From positions 1 through 55,588 of the forward strand of contig NZ_CANMKV010000030.1 of NCBI RefSeq assembly GCF_947498635.1: 55,588 nt of DNA, in the 5' to 3' direction. Position numbers and translations under genes: made by a program. Of this stretch, positions 45,540 through 55,447 are shown one piece after another (within the stretch, counting starts at the first letter, position 1; each line of letters opens with the position of its first letter). The notes beneath the pieces are model-generated. The model was not told the origin of the DNA. It worked only from the letters and a program-made list of their open reading frames with translations, and searched no databases. The stretch comes from an uncultured Microbulbifer sp. (lineage in GTDB: Bacteria; Pseudomonadota; Gammaproteobacteria; Pseudomonadales; Cellvibrionaceae).

Positions 45540-47213
45540 ATGAGTGAGTTTGATTACATCATCGTCGGTGCCGGCTCTGCCGGCTGTGTCCTGGCCAACC
45601 GCCTGTCGGCCAAGGAAGATAAGAACGTCCTATTAGTGGAAACTGGTGGGAGTGACCGCAGCCTCTTTATTCAGATGCCCACTGCGCTGTCCATCCCCAT
45701 GAACACGAAAAAGTATGCTTGGCAGTTTATGACCGAGCCGGAGCCCCACCTGGATAATCGCAGTATGCACTGCCCCAGGGGCAAGGTGCTTGGAGGCTCC
45801 TCCTCCATTAACGGCATGGTGTATGTGCGAGGGCACGCTAAAGATTTCGACGAATGGGCACAACACGGTGCGGAAGGCTGGGATTACGCGCACTGCCTAC
45901 CCTACTTCAAGCGCTCGGAGACTTGGGCCTTCGGTGGTGATGAGTACCGTGGTGATGAGGGTCCGCTGGGGGTAAATAATGGCAATGAAATGGCCAACCC
46001 CCTCTACGGCGCCTTCATCGAGGCCGGCAAAGAAGCCGGTTACGATTACACCGCAGATTATAACGGTGAGCAGCAAGAGGGCTTCGGCCCCATGCATATG
46101 ACGGTAAAGGATGGAAAACGCTGGTCTACTGCCAATGCTTACCTGAAACCGGCAATGCAACGCCCGAATCTCACCGTATTGACCCACGCTACCGTGCACC
46201 GGGTACTACTCGAAGGTAAGCGGGCTGTAGGTATCAAGCTTGAACGTAAAGGTAAAATCCAGGAGTTTAAGGCGCGACAGGAAGTCATCCTCAGCGCAGG
46301 ACCAATTGGCTCCCCTCACCTCCTTCAGCTCTCCGGTATTGGGGAAGCTGAGACATTGGCGGAAGCCGGTATCGAGCTTCAGCACGAGCTTCCAGGCGTT
46401 GGCCAAAATTTGCAGGACCACTTGGAGTTTTACTTCCAGTTCCGCTGCGAACAGCCGATCTCCCTAAATGGCAAGCTCGATCCCTGGAATAAATTCCTGA
46501 TAGGCGCGCGCTGGATACTGAAGAAGGACGGCCTTGGAGCTACCAACCACTTTGAGTCCTGTGGCTTTATCCGCTCCAAGGAAAGTGTTGAGTGGCCCGA
46601 TTTGCAATATCACTTCCTTCCTGCGGCAATGCGCTATGACGGCAAAGAGGCCTTCGATGGGCACGGCTTTCAGGTACATATCGGGCATAACAAGCCCAAG
46701 AGTCGCGGCCGAGTTAAAGTGGTTAGCAGTGATCCAAAAGTATCACCTTCTATTCTCTTCAATTACCTTCAGGAGAAAGAGGATATCGAAGGCTTCCGCG
46801 CTTGCGTACGCCTGACCCGTGAGATCATTAACCAGCCGGCTTTCGATACGTTCCGCGGAGAAGAGATTCAGCCCGGTACCGATATTCAGACTGACGAACA
46901 GATCGATGCTTTCGTACGTGAATCTGTCGAAAGTGCCTACCACCCGTCCTGCTCCTGCAAGATGGGCACCGATTCAATGGCTGTGGTGGACCCGGAAACC
47001 CGCGTGCATGGCTTGCAGGGTTTGAGGGTCGTTGACTCTTCTATCTTCCCGACAATTCCAAACGGCAACCTGAACGCACCCACCATCATGGTGGCAGAGC
47101 GTGCTGCCGACCTGATTTTGGGGCGCCCAGTATTGGCCCCATCCGAAGCATCGGTGGCCCTTGCGGCGACCAGCACTCAGCGACCTGGCCGCCCCAAGCG
47201 ACCAGCGAGCTAA
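45540..47213 (+). CDS. betA: Choline dehydrogenase BetA
   Basis: A 557-residue GMC-family flavoprotein oxidising choline to betaine aldehyde, probably at the inner membrane and coupled to the respiratory chain. Seen: [19 protein letters not shown] (FAD), the GMC signature [19 protein letters not shown], a second GMC signature [15 protein letters not shown], the catalytic His468 in [12 protein letters not shown], and [19 protein letters not shown] at the C-terminus. The length is typical (about 550-560). The C-terminal tail is Ser/Thr/Pro/Arg-rich. Confidence 0.96.
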   Translation: MSEFDYIIVGAGSAGCVLANRLSAKEDKNVLLVETGGSDRSLFIQMPTALSIPMNTKKYAWQFMTEPEPHLDNRSMHCPRGKVLGGSSSINGMVYVRGHAKDFDEWAQHGAEGWDYAHCLPYFKRSETWAFGGDEYRGDEGPLGVNNGNEMANPLYGAFIEAGKEAGYDYTADYNGEQQEGFGPMHMTVKDGKRWSTANAYLKPAMQRPNLTVLTHATVHRVLLEGKRAVGIKLERKGKIQEFKARQEVILSAGPIGSPHLLQLSGIGEAETLAEAGIELQHELPGVGQNLQDHLEFYFQFRCEQPISLNGKLDPWNKFLIGARWILKKDGLGATNHFESCGFIRSKESVEWPDLQYHFLPAAMRYDGKEAFDGHGFQVHIGHNKPKSRGRVKVVSSDPKVSPSILFNYLQEKEDIEGFRACVRLTREIINQPAFDTFRGEEIQPGTDIQTDEQIDAFVRESVESAYHPSCSCKMGTDSMAVVDPETRVHGLQGLRVVDSSIFPTIPNGNLNAPTIMVAERAADLILGRPVLAPSEASVALAATSTQRPGRPKRPAS

Positions 47214-47334
47214 TTACCACCGGCGTCCTGTCAAGATTTGACTATCCCCTTCATTTCGGCGGGGATACTCAAATCTCGCACAGTTTAGCCTTCCGGAGGC
47301 GCCGGTATACCAATAACATAGCTGGAGACACAGC

Positions 47335-48552
47335 ATGACGTTTTGGCTTTCTGCGGGGATATTGTTTACTTTTACAGCAATAATCTTTGCCTTAATTCGT
47401 TGGGGTAACGTGAAGCTGGTTGGGGTTACACCTGTCCACACCTTCACCTTTATCGCCATTCTGTTTACTTCAGGCCTGGATGTTGGCCTGATCATGTTCC
47501 CACTGACCGAGTTTGCCGGTTACGCGGACCTGGCAAACAGCCCCGAATACGGCTTCACCAACCCACTTGCCATTGAGTTTGGCTTTTGGGCATTCTTGAT
47601 TTGGGGTTTTTATTTCCTCACTTGCTTCTACTTTTGCGTAATCGAGCCGAAAGTAAAGTTCTTCGAGATAGGCCTGGTTAAGCTGATCAACAATGTAGTG
47701 ATCATCGGCACCTGTGCATTTACAGCCTACCTGCTGTTGAGCAACCTGCCCTGGTACCTGCCTCAGGTTGGCGATGGTGAAACCATTGTTGGCACCTTCT
47801 ATTTGATCGTATTTGCTGTAATCGCTGCCGCCGTGTACTCATCCACCAGTCTGCGCTATGTGCGCCTTCTCAGCCTGGCCACCACTTGGTTGTTTATCGG
47901 CCTGATTGCGCTGATGTGGGTTGGTGCCTTTACCGGCGAAAATGGTAGCGTTGGCGATTTTGTCTCCACCTTCAGCCTGCTCGGCAGTTATTTTGGCAAT
48001 ATCCACCAGTTTGTACTGCCTCTGAATGATTACCACGAGTTCTACCTCTTCTGGTGGTTTGCCTGGAGCATCATGATTGGCCAGTTTACCTCCCGCTTTG
48101 TGGGTGGCCTGCGCACTTATCAGGTTCTGGCGGCGATGCTGATCTTCCCGTCGATTCCCATCGCGCTTTGGTTTACCGTTCTGTATTACTACTCCAGTCA
48201 GGGCCTGGACACCAGCGGCTTTTATAACCTGGCCATGGTTGTTGTGGGCATCACCTTTGTAATCAACTCACTGGATTCTCTGATCCGCTTGTATACCGAC
48301 AACCTGGGTATGACTGTCGCCCGCCTCGGCAAAATGAAGTACTTCATTTTGAACCTGGTGGCACTGAGCCTGCTCACCCTGCTGTTCAAGCTGGACTTCC
48401 TGCAAATCCAATGGATCGGGGCCCTCGTGATCGGCATCTTCTTCTGCTGCCTCGGTTACATCCTGGTTAAACGCTACCGGGAAGTTGCCTCTATCAACGC
48501 CTCTCCCGAAGAGAACCTGGTCGACTTCAGAAAGATCGAGATGGTGAATTAA
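47335..48552 (+). CDS. Short, divergent BCCT-like transporter
   Basis: A 405-residue integral membrane protein. It can be aligned by eye with the BCCT family: FIAILFTSGLDVGLIMFPLT (about 39-58) with the helix that carries the Gly-rich site, FYLFWWFAWSIMIGQF (about 236-251) with the WW-x-x-W signature helix (Trp240, Trp241, Trp244 kept), and VINSLDSLIRLYTDNLGMTV (about 309-328) with the helix that follows. Normal BCCT proteins have about 500-700 residues; this one lacks the long N- and C-terminal tails used in BetP and BetT for osmosensing, and the loops are short. It follows betA with GGAG before the ATG. Choline or betaine transport is likely by context. Confidence 0.78.
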   Translation: MTFWLSAGILFTFTAIIFALIRWGNVKLVGVTPVHTFTFIAILFTSGLDVGLIMFPLTEFAGYADLANSPEYGFTNPLAIEFGFWAFLIWGFYFLTCFYFCVIEPKVKFFEIGLVKLINNVVIIGTCAFTAYLLLSNLPWYLPQVGDGETIVGTFYLIVFAVIAAAVYSSTSLRYVRLLSLATTWLFIGLIALMWVGAFTGENGSVGDFVSTFSLLGSYFGNIHQFVLPLNDYHEFYLFWWFAWSIMIGQFTSRFVGGLRTYQVLAAMLIFPSIPIALWFTVLYYYSSQGLDTSGFYNLAMVVVGITFVINSLDSLIRLYTDNLGMTVARLGKMKYFILNLVALSLLTLLFKLDFLQIQWIGALVIGIFFCCLGYILVKRYREVASINASPEENLVDFRKIEMVN

Positions 48553-48570
48553 GAATATTGAAGTGTAATA

Positions 48571-48591
48571 CCCTGCCCAAACTGGGCAGGG
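48571..48591 (+). terminator. Stem-loop between the BCCT-like gene and the porin gene
   Basis: CCCTGCCC (48571-48578) pairs with GGGCAGGG (48584-48591), 5-nt loop, no T-tract after it. It lies 18 bases after the stop and 30 before the porin start. A partial terminator or an mRNA-stabilising hairpin is possible. Confidence 0.45.
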
Positions 48592-48621
48592 ATAACGAAT
48601 AAAATTTAAGGGGACAATATT

Positions 48622-49326
48622 ATGAATTTGAAACTATCAGCCCTGGCCTGTGCTTCCATACTGGCCATTTCGCAACAATCTTTTGCTGATCTTTCCTCCA
48701 CCGTAAATCTGACCAGCGATTACACCTTTAATGGTGTAAGCCAAACAAAAGAGAATCCCGCCCTACAGGCCAGCCTCGATTATGGTTTTGACAGTGGCTG
48801 GTATGTTGGCAGCTGGGCTTCCAATGTGAATTTTGAAGGTGACGACAGCACTAACCTGGAATGGGATTTTTACGCGGGTAAGTTTATGCAACTTACCGAC
48901 AGAGTGAGCCTGGATACCGGTATCGCCTATTACACCTATCATGGCGATAACACTTCTAACGAAGGCAATTACCCAGAAGCCTATGCCAAACTAGGCTACA
49001 GCTCTTCTTTGGGTGCGTCAGAAGTGAATGGCTGGTACAGCTGGGACTATTTTGGCACTGGTGGAAACCACCACATTCTGATGCTGGCCCACACCATTGA
49101 ATTGGCAGATAACCACAATGTGCGCTTCAGTGTTGATCGCTCTACTTCTACAGATAAAGATAAGTGGATTTGGGGTGATGATGAATCCTACAATCACTAC
49201 CGCGTAGAGTATATGACCTCCTTGAATGGTTTCGATCTCAATATTGCCGCGGAAAACACCAACCTCGATTCCGATGCCGCAGACGAGCGCATAGTCTTCT
49301 CTATTGCCCGTACTTTCAACCTGTAA
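48622..49326 (+). CDS. TorF-family putative outer-membrane porin
   Basis: A 234-residue protein with a cleaved signal peptide (LSALACASILAISQQSFA) and a beta-barrel pattern of alternating residues. Family signatures: LTSDYTFNGVSQTKENPALQ near the mature N-terminus, GWYVGSWASNVNFEG, NLEWDFYAGK, and a C-terminus ending in FNL, a typical barrel signal (terminal aromatic two residues in). AAGGGGACAATATT precedes the ATG. In the same direction 69 bases after the BCCT-like gene, it could bring choline or another quaternary amine across the outer membrane; this is inference. Confidence 0.88.
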   Translation: MNLKLSALACASILAISQQSFADLSSTVNLTSDYTFNGVSQTKENPALQASLDYGFDSGWYVGSWASNVNFEGDDSTNLEWDFYAGKFMQLTDRVSLDTGIAYYTYHGDNTSNEGNYPEAYAKLGYSSSLGASEVNGWYSWDYFGTGGNHHILMLAHTIELADNHNVRFSVDRSTSTDKDKWIWGDDESYNHYRVEYMTSLNGFDLNIAAENTNLDSDAADERIVFSIARTFNL

Positions 49327-49601
49327 AGTGCGTCTGGGTTCCGGGGGCCGCTAAAGCTCCCGGGCCACCATCTTTGCTGCCTCAAGTGCCGAGTAAAGAT
49401 CACCTTCTGTAACTCCTTAATGACAACCCGTTAATCGCCCCCTCCTGAACCCCTTCTCTAAAAGCTGACGCAGTATCTGCTAGTTTCTATACCCTGCAAT
49501 CTATTGACCCAAAACGGCTTGCTACAACAGCTAAACTTATTGGAATGCCTAAATATTAAACCACTGAAAACCCTTAGCTGGCGTAAAAAGTACTGTTTGC
49601 T

Positions 49602-50588
49602 ATGGAAAAGCCTGGAAAGGGTATGCTTAAGTCCACTGTCGCTGCCTTACTGATTTTGGTGATCTTCGCCTGCACTAAGAACTCTTTGAGTGATATTAGT
49701 GTTGACGACTTTCACCCTGAGGCACAGGTAGGCATTTACACAGTATCTCAAAGTGAATGTGCACTCATGAGATACCGAAAGATTATTAAAAGTGATTCAC
49801 CTGTTGGATGCGAGCGCTTGCGAAAGGTCGTCTTCAACTTCTTCCCTATTTCCAGTCGACTCATGAGGAGTACTTTTGCGCTCGACAGTTTATACAGAAG
49901 CATACCTCCCCCGAGTAGCGGGATTCGCCAGAGAGCGGCAAACAACGTGGTGCCCCCTCCAAAAGGGGCCGTGATCGTCCTCGATGTTGTAGCCGGTGAA
50001 GTGCTTAATTTGTTTGGCGAGTTATATCGATTGAAATTTCCTATTAAATCTGCAATTCCAATCGAATATTTCAGCCAACAAGAGAGGGTAACTGAGGATA
50101 TGAATAATACGCTGGCATTCGACTCTCGATTCATCACCAATGAAACCAGGTGGTCAGAGCATGCCTATGGAGTCGCTATTGATATTAACCCTCTACAGAA
50201 CCCTTACCTGGATATTGAAAATACCTCCAGGGCTGAAGTAATACCCAGGGATGCTACTGAGGGATATTTAAATAGAGCAAAGTATCGAGTTGGAAAGCCG
50301 GTTCGCGTGGGGATGACAGAAGATGTGGCCCTAGTATTTGCCAAACACGGCTTTGCTGTTTGGGGTGGCGATTGGAATACGCCGATTGATTATATGCACT
50401 TCCAGGTAGGCTCTCGCCAATTTATTGACTATCTGGTGGCCTTGCCTTTAGAGGGGGCAAAAGTATTGTTTCGCCGTTATGTAAGCCAGCTTAATCAGTG
50501 TTTAGAGATGGGTGGCGCGAGGAATGACGCCGCCCTTCTCAGGAAGTCCTGCGTAGAGGAGGTTACGGCAGCATTTGAACCACAATGA
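49602..50588 (+). CDS. M15-family peptidase (D-Ala-D-Ala carboxypeptidase-like)
   Basis: A 328-residue exported protein. The catalytic domain (about 130-290) has the zinc motifs SEHAYGVAIDINPLQNPYLD and GGDWNTPIDYMHFQ, as in VanY-like peptidoglycan peptidases. The N-terminus has a hydrophobic segment ending IFAC near residue 24, which could be a lipobox. It may therefore be an outer- or inner-membrane lipoprotein that trims or releases wall peptides. An alternative ATG at 49623 follows GGAAAGG. It has no operon partner. The C-terminal 40 residues are an extension with Cys. Confidence 0.87.
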   Translation: MEKPGKGMLKSTVAALLILVIFACTKNSLSDISVDDFHPEAQVGIYTVSQSECALMRYRKIIKSDSPVGCERLRKVVFNFFPISSRLMRSTFALDSLYRSIPPPSSGIRQRAANNVVPPPKGAVIVLDVVAGEVLNLFGELYRLKFPIKSAIPIEYFSQQERVTEDMNNTLAFDSRFITNETRWSEHAYGVAIDINPLQNPYLDIENTSRAEVIPRDATEGYLNRAKYRVGKPVRVGMTEDVALVFAKHGFAVWGGDWNTPIDYMHFQVGSRQFIDYLVALPLEGAKVLFRRYVSQLNQCLEMGGARNDAALLRKSCVEEVTAAFEPQ

Positions 50589-50638
50589 CCAAAAGTGGGG
50601 CAAGAGCCACCGACTCTCACTATCAAGTTAAAAACCGC

Positions 50639-50666
50639 TTGACCGGAGAGCGAAAATACATATACT
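50639..50666 (+). promoter_or_regulatory. Predicted promoter of the cold-shock gene
   Basis: TTGACC (50639-50644) and TATACT (50661-50666) with a 16-bp spacer, a good sigma-70 pair. Transcription from it would start near 50673 and give a leader of about 150 nt, similar in length to the structured, temperature-responsive E. coli cspA leader. Confidence 0.55.
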
Positions 50667-50824
50667 GCTGCCAACAGCTAAAAAGTAAGTTACCTTTGTT
50701 TACACTCTCCATTTCGTCGCATCTCTGTAGTACTTCGTCCTGTAGATTTTTAAAGTTAAGTCTATTTTTTCGCTATTCATGCCTCATATGAAGGCTTACC
50801 CCTATTTGTTTTCAGGATATTATT

Positions 50825-51034
50825 ATGTCTAACACTACTACCGGCACCGTTAAGTGGTTCAATGAAGAAAAAGGCTTTGGCTTTATTGCACAGAAGTCCG
50901 GCCCCGATGTCTTCGCACACTTTAGCGCAATCGCAAGCCCTGGGTTCAAAACCCTGGCCGAAGGTCAAGCGGTTGAGTTTGTCGTAACTCAGGGCAAAAA
51001 AGGCCCACAAGCAGAAAACATCGTCTGCATCTAA
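50825..51034 (+). CDS. Cold-shock protein (CspA family)
   Basis: A 69-residue single OB-fold RNA chaperone. RNP1 KGFGFIA and RNP2 VFAHFSAI are intact; the start [20 protein letters not shown] is typical. The length matches CspA/CspE. AGGA lies 9 bases before the ATG. It probably has a long leader (see the promoter entry) and is followed by several stem-loops. The next gene is RNase R, itself cold-induced in E. coli, so cold adaptation is a likely shared theme. CspA, CspC, CspD or CspE identity cannot be assigned. Confidence 0.95.
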   Translation: MSNTTTGTVKWFNEEKGFGFIAQKSGPDVFAHFSAIASPGFKTLAEGQAVEFVVTQGKKGPQAENIVCI

Positions 51035-51048
51035 CGGCTAGCTACCTT

Positions 51049-51153
51049 AGCGACTGAGTGACCCTACTGAGTCGCTTTGCGTTTCGCAGGTTGAGATACA
51101 CTTTTCGAGTATCTCAACCTCGACTATGGGTATCCAATCACTTTGAATACCCA
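51049..51153 (+). terminator. Cluster of three stem-loops after the cold-shock gene
   Basis: First: AGCGACT (51049-51055) with AGTCGCT (51070-51076), followed by TTGCGTTT, a likely weak intrinsic terminator. Second: a perfect 12-bp stem AGGTTGAGATAC (51088-51099) with its complement (51109-51120). Third: TGGGTAT (51127-51133) with ATACCCA (51147-51153). All lie within 120 bases of the stop. They could terminate transcription or protect the short mRNA from 3' decay. Confidence 0.6.
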
Positions 51154-51286
51154 CCTATTTTAAGTCCTCAATTTCAATTGAGTGATACCCGCCACCCTGC
51201 CTTGCCGAGTTATATCTGATCTGCACCGACACATCATTTAAGCCTTTATCAAGCACAACGTTCCTGGCGGTTTTCTGAGAGAAATT

Positions 51287-53593
51287 ATGAATTCAGCCTT
51301 AGTAACGGCGCCCTCCTCCTCTGACACCTCAAAATACAGTAATCCCATCCCCGATCGTGTATTCATTATCAATTTGCTCAAAAAAAGCAATAAAGCATTG
51401 GATCGGCAGCAACTGGCCCGAGCATTATCTTTGTCCGGCAAAGAACAGAACGAAGCCTTACGCCGCCGCTTGCGTGCCATGGAGCGCGATGGACAGCTCT
51501 CCTTCGATCGACAGCAAGGTTACAGCTTAACTAGGGCAGAAGATTTGATAACTGGGCGCGTGATTGGCCATCCAGATGGCTTTGGCTTCCTTGCCTGCGA
51601 TGACACCGAAGATGACCTATATCTTTCAAATACCGAAATGTCCACGGTATTTGATGGTGATCGCGCCCAGGTTCGCATAACCGGTGTTGACCACCGCGGC
51701 CGACAGCAAGGCGTCATCGTCAAAGTACTTGAACGGAATACCACTCATGTGGTTGGGCGCTTGCACGTCGAAAATCAGGACTACTTCCTTAAGCCCGAAA
51801 ACAGCCGTATCGCCCATGAGATTGATGTCGATAGCGATCAACTGATGGGGGCAAAAGCCGGCCAATATGTGTCTGTAGAAATCATCGAGGCCCCCTGCCG
51901 CCGCTACAATGCCTTCGGAAGGGTGACGGAGCGGCTAGGTGATGCGATGGCCCCCGGCATGGAAATCGAAGTGGCGATACGGGGCCACGACATCCCCCAT
52001 CGCTGGCCCCAGGAAACCACCAGGGCCGCGAAACACATGGGAGACGAGGTCGCAGAAACCGATAAACTAAATCGCACCGACTTTAGATCACTGCCCTTTG
52101 TGACTATTGATGGTGATGATGCGCGCGACTTTGACGACGCCGTCTATTGCGAAAAGACCAGGACCGGCGGATGGCGATTATTTGTCGCCATCGCGGATGT
52201 TTCCCACTATGTTATGCCCGGTGGCGCATTGGATCAGGAGGCGCAAAAGCGCGGCACTTCGGTTTACTTCCCAGGACATGTCGTCCCCATGCTGCCAGAA
52301 GCACTTTCCAACGGCTTGTGCTCATTAAATCCCCACGTTGACCGGCTAGTTATGGTCTGTGAAATAACACTCACCGCCTCTGGCAAAATGACAGCCTATA
52401 AGTTCTCGGAAGGGGTGATTCACTCACACGCCAGACTTACTTACAACCAGGTGAATACATTATTAACCTCACCTGATTCCGGTCCTGGGCTTACCGTGGC
52501 TCGCCAATATTCAGCAGTAGTGCCCCATATTCACACGCTGCATAACCTTTACACCGTATTGAGAAAGGCGCGGGCAAAACGCGGCTCAATGGATTTCGAC
52601 AAGCAAGAAGTACAATTTAAATTTAATAAAGATCGCAAGATTGATCAGATAATTCCCGTCATCCGTCATGACGCACACAGAATGATTGAAGAGTTCATGC
52701 TGTGCGCCAATGTTGCGACAGCACGATTCTTAGAGAAGCTGAAAATACCGGCGCTATATCGGGTTCATGACGGGCCCAGAGATAAAAAACTGACCAATCT
52801 ACGCGTATTTCTCGGCGAAAAAGGACTCAGCCTGGCAGGCGGCGACAAGCCCTCACCTGCCCACTATGATCGCTTGCTGAGGAGTATTGACCAGCGTCCT
52901 GATGCCGATATTATCCGCACAATGATGCTGCGATCACTCAGTCAGGCGGAATACAGCCCCGACAATCAAGGCCATTTTGGCTTGGCTTATTCCGCGTATG
53001 CGCACTTTACATCACCGATTCGCCGCTATCCTGACCTCCTCGTACATCGAGCGATTCGTTCGGAGATTAGCCAGGCAAGCAGTATAAACCCCTTGCGTCA
53101 AGCACTGAGGTTCTTCACTGGCGCTGGCAGAGGTTCCGTGCAGCGCTATAAAAATGCAGAACTTTTAAATCCCGCAACAAGCTATCCCTACGACAAAACG
53201 GCTATACGGGATTTGGCTGAGCATTGCTCAACCGTTTCCCGGCGCGCAGACAAGGCGAGCTGGGAGGTGGAAGCCTGGTTAAAATGTGAATATATGCAGG
53301 ATTTTGTAGGTGACTGCTTTCGTGGTGTCGTCAGCAGCGTCGCCCACTTCGGCCTGTTTGTCGAGCTTGAAGATATCAAGGTTGAAGGACTGGTCCACAT
53401 CTCCGCCCTAAAAAACGATTTTTATAATTTTGATGCCGCCAGACAGCGACTCAGCGGCGAGCGTAGTAAGACCAGCTACGGTCTTGGCGATGCTGTCGAT
53501 ATTCGCGTAGTTCGAGTCGATATGGAACGGCGCAAGATTGAATTTGAGCTGGAAGGCCAGCAGGGCCGAAAGAAACCATTTAAGAAAAAGTGA
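51287..53593 (+). CDS. rnr: Ribonuclease R
   Basis: A 768-residue processive 3'-5' exoribonuclease that degrades structured RNA. Domains in order: N-terminal winged helix (about 20-85: KALDRQQLARALSLSGKEQN), two cold-shock/OB domains (about 90-250), the RNB catalytic domain with DGDDARDFDDAVYCE (about 273-288, the Mg2+ Asp cluster) and AHFTSPIRRYPDLLVHR, and an S1 domain (about 675-755: FRGVVSSVAHFGLFVEL). The basic tail GRKKPFKKK is short compared with E. coli RNase R (813 residues). rlmB, the frequent neighbour, is absent. GAGAGA precedes the ATG. Confidence 0.95.
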   Translation: MNSALVTAPSSSDTSKYSNPIPDRVFIINLLKKSNKALDRQQLARALSLSGKEQNEALRRRLRAMERDGQLSFDRQQGYSLTRAEDLITGRVIGHPDGFGFLACDDTEDDLYLSNTEMSTVFDGDRAQVRITGVDHRGRQQGVIVKVLERNTTHVVGRLHVENQDYFLKPENSRIAHEIDVDSDQLMGAKAGQYVSVEIIEAPCRRYNAFGRVTERLGDAMAPGMEIEVAIRGHDIPHRWPQETTRAAKHMGDEVAETDKLNRTDFRSLPFVTIDGDDARDFDDAVYCEKTRTGGWRLFVAIADVSHYVMPGGALDQEAQKRGTSVYFPGHVVPMLPEALSNGLCSLNPHVDRLVMVCEITLTASGKMTAYKFSEGVIHSHARLTYNQVNTLLTSPDSGPGLTVARQYSAVVPHIHTLHNLYTVLRKARAKRGSMDFDKQEVQFKFNKDRKIDQIIPVIRHDAHRMIEEFMLCANVATARFLEKLKIPALYRVHDGPRDKKLTNLRVFLGEKGLSLAGGDKPSPAHYDRLLRSIDQRPDADIIRTMMLRSLSQAEYSPDNQGHFGLAYSAYAHFTSPIRRYPDLLVHRAIRSEISQASSINPLRQALRFFTGAGRGSVQRYKNAELLNPATSYPYDKTAIRDLAEHCSTVSRRADKASWEVEAWLKCEYMQDFVGDCFRGVVSSVAHFGLFVELEDIKVEGLVHISALKNDFYNFDAARQRLSGERSKTSYGLGDAVDIRVVRVDMERRKIEFELEGQQGRKKPFKKK

Positions 53594-53787
53594 TTGGAAA
53601 ATATTGCTCTTTCAACCAGCAACAACTGGCCGTCAGGTTACGTGACCCTGAGTGCGCAAAAGTTTTTAGGGGAGCTTGAGGATTGGCGAAAGCCTTGGTT
53701 GAGCTCAACCTAAAAATCAAGCGTCGTGCTGACCGTTTGATCGAACATCACACTCGAATTTCACGGTCGCAGACCAATGTAAGTGTA

Positions 53788-53818
53788 TACAGAGCACCTT
53801 TACTGAAGGTGCCCTGTA
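53788..53818. terminator. Stem-loop between rnr and the BCCT gene
   Basis: TACAG-A-GCACCTT (53788-53800) pairs with AAGGTGC-C-CTGTA (53806-53818): twelve pairs, one mismatch, 5-nt loop, no T-tract. It lies in the convergent gap and could serve both strands. Confidence 0.5.
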
Positions 53819-53866
53819 GATTCCGGTTAAGTCACAAGGGGCAATTTGGTGAATTACCCAGCCTGG

Positions 53867-55447
53867 CTACAGGCGTGAAGGGTGGCTTCCCGGATCGCCC
53901 TCTACATGGGGTTTATCATTATGTGTCACACCGTGAGAGGATTCGGTGGGTAACTCCCAGTCCCCCTCTTTACTCCAGGGATCATCTTCAGGAAAATCTT
54001 CAATGTAGATTTCCTTTTCTTCATAGTCCGGCTGGAAACGCAAATCATATTGTGCCGCTTTGACGATAGAGACGGATAACAGAAGCGCCACAATTAACAG
54101 TGGAACACCTCCAATAACGCTGGCAGTTTGCAGGGTATCCAGCCCGCCTAGAAACATCAGGGTGACAGGCATAACAGACAAAGCAAATGCCCAGAAAACC
54201 CGATTCCAACGTGCCGGTTCTTCATCCACCTCTTTTTGTACTACTGCCGCAAGAATATAAGAAATCGAATCAAAGGTAGTTGCGGTAAAGATCAAAGCGA
54301 GCACGGTGTAAACCAATATTACGAGTTTGCTGGCGGGCAACGTCTTCAAGATAGCAAATATTGCCGCGGTTGCCCCCTCCTGATTGAGCATCTGAACAAC
54401 GTCCAACTCCCCAGAAAACTGCAGATAGACACCGTAGTTCCCTAGCACCATGAAGAACAGGAAGCACCCCAAGGTACCAAAGAATATGGAGCCCACCACC
54501 ATCGCTTTGATCGTCCTACCGCGGGAGATTCTTGCAATAAAGAGGCCCACGCTCGGTGCGAATACCAGCCACCAGGCCCAGTAAAAAATAGTCCAATCCT
54601 GCGGAAAGTGGGTATCTGGAAAACGCTCAAACTGTGCAAAGGGCTCCGTCCAAGAGGCCATATGAAAGATATTGTCTAACACTCGCCCCAGGGCGTCCAA
54701 GCCCGTATTCAGCATGAACAGTGTGGGGCCCACTAAAAATACAAAAGCGAGTAGTGTGACCGAAAGCCACATATTGACATTGGAAAGAGCTCTAATACCA
54801 TTTTTTAGACCGACAAAAGCGCTATAACCAAAAATGAGCGTGCATAGCATGAGCACCAGAACTTGCGTCGTCAGGTCCCTAGGTACGCCGAACAACTCAT
54901 GAGCCCCCTCTGTAATTAGAGGTGCCGCAATTCCCAGTGTTGTAGCACCCCCCCCAAGCATCCCAAAGATAAAGAGTACATCGACGAACTTTCCGATCCC
55001 TCCTTTGGCCCGCTCCTCGCCCAGCACGGGCATCAGAGCTTCACTAATCTTCAATACGCTATGGTTCCTCACGTAGTAAAAATAGGCGATAGGTAAGGCT
55101 GGTATGAGATAAATAGACCATGCCAGTGGCCCCCAATGGAATATGCCGTAGGCAACCGCCCAGCGCGCAGCTTCGGGAGTGCCACCCTCAACCTGGAAAG
55201 GTGGGGTTTGGTAGTAATAGACCCACTCCACCATCGACCAGTAGAGGATGGAGGCTCCAATACCGGAGCAAAACAACATAGAAGCCCAGGACACCGTAGA
55301 AAACTCGGGGTCCTCTTCGGCTGTTCCCAGCTTTATTTGGCCAATATCACTAAATACGATATAGACCATAAAAAGTATGGCCCCCACCCCGAGCAACAGA
55401 TAAAAAACGCCCAGCTGATCAGTGACAAATTTTTTGGCGGTCAGCAC
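53867..55447 (-). CDS. BCCT-family transporter, N-terminal helix interrupted upstream
   Basis: A 526-residue open frame with eleven or so membrane helices. Seen: LFCSGIGASILYWSMVEWVY followed by YYQTPPF, the BCCT signature FYWAWWLVFAPSVGLFIARI near residue 290 followed by SRGRT, and FTATTFDSISYILAAV. The helix motifs (LYW..EW.YYYQTP, NWT-FYW-WW) are closer to CaiT than to BetT as I recall them, so betaine, carnitine or a similar quaternary amine is likely. The polar C-terminal tail (about 480-526) is acidic. The open frame begins at a GTG at 55447, but the family's first helix is encoded upstream in the same frame behind an amber codon (see next entry), so this may be a pseudogene or a protein lacking helix 1. 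Confidence 0.88.
   Translation of the reverse strand: MLTAKKFVTDQLGVFYLLLGVGAILFMVYIVFSDIGQIKLGTAEEDPEFSTVSWASMLFCSGIGASILYWSMVEWVYYYQTPPFQVEGGTPEAARWAVAYGIFHWGPLAWSIYLIPALPIAYFYYVRNHSVLKISEALMPVLGEERAKGGIGKFVDVLFIFGMLGGGATTLGIAAPLITEGAHELFGVPRDLTTQVLVLMLCTLIFGYSAFVGLKNGIRALSNVNMWLSVTLLAFVFLVGPTLFMLNTGLDALGRVLDNIFHMASWTEPFAQFERFPDTHFPQDWTIFYWAWWLVFAPSVGLFIARISRGRTIKAMVVGSIFFGTLGCFLFFMVLGNYGVYLQFSGELDVVQMLNQEGATAAIFAILKTLPASKLVILVYTVLALIFTATTFDSISYILAAVVQKEVDEEPARWNRVFWAFALSVMPVTLMFLGGLDTLQTASVIGGVPLLIVALLLSVSIVKAAQYDLRFQPDYEEKEIYIEDFPEDDPWSKEGDWELPTESSHGVTHNDKPHVEGDPGSHPSRL

Noticed and set aside
53683..54063. 126-codon plus-strand frame after rnr
   Set aside because: Its second half is antisense to the BCCT gene and it spans the stem-loop at 53788-53818; the product is not family-like.
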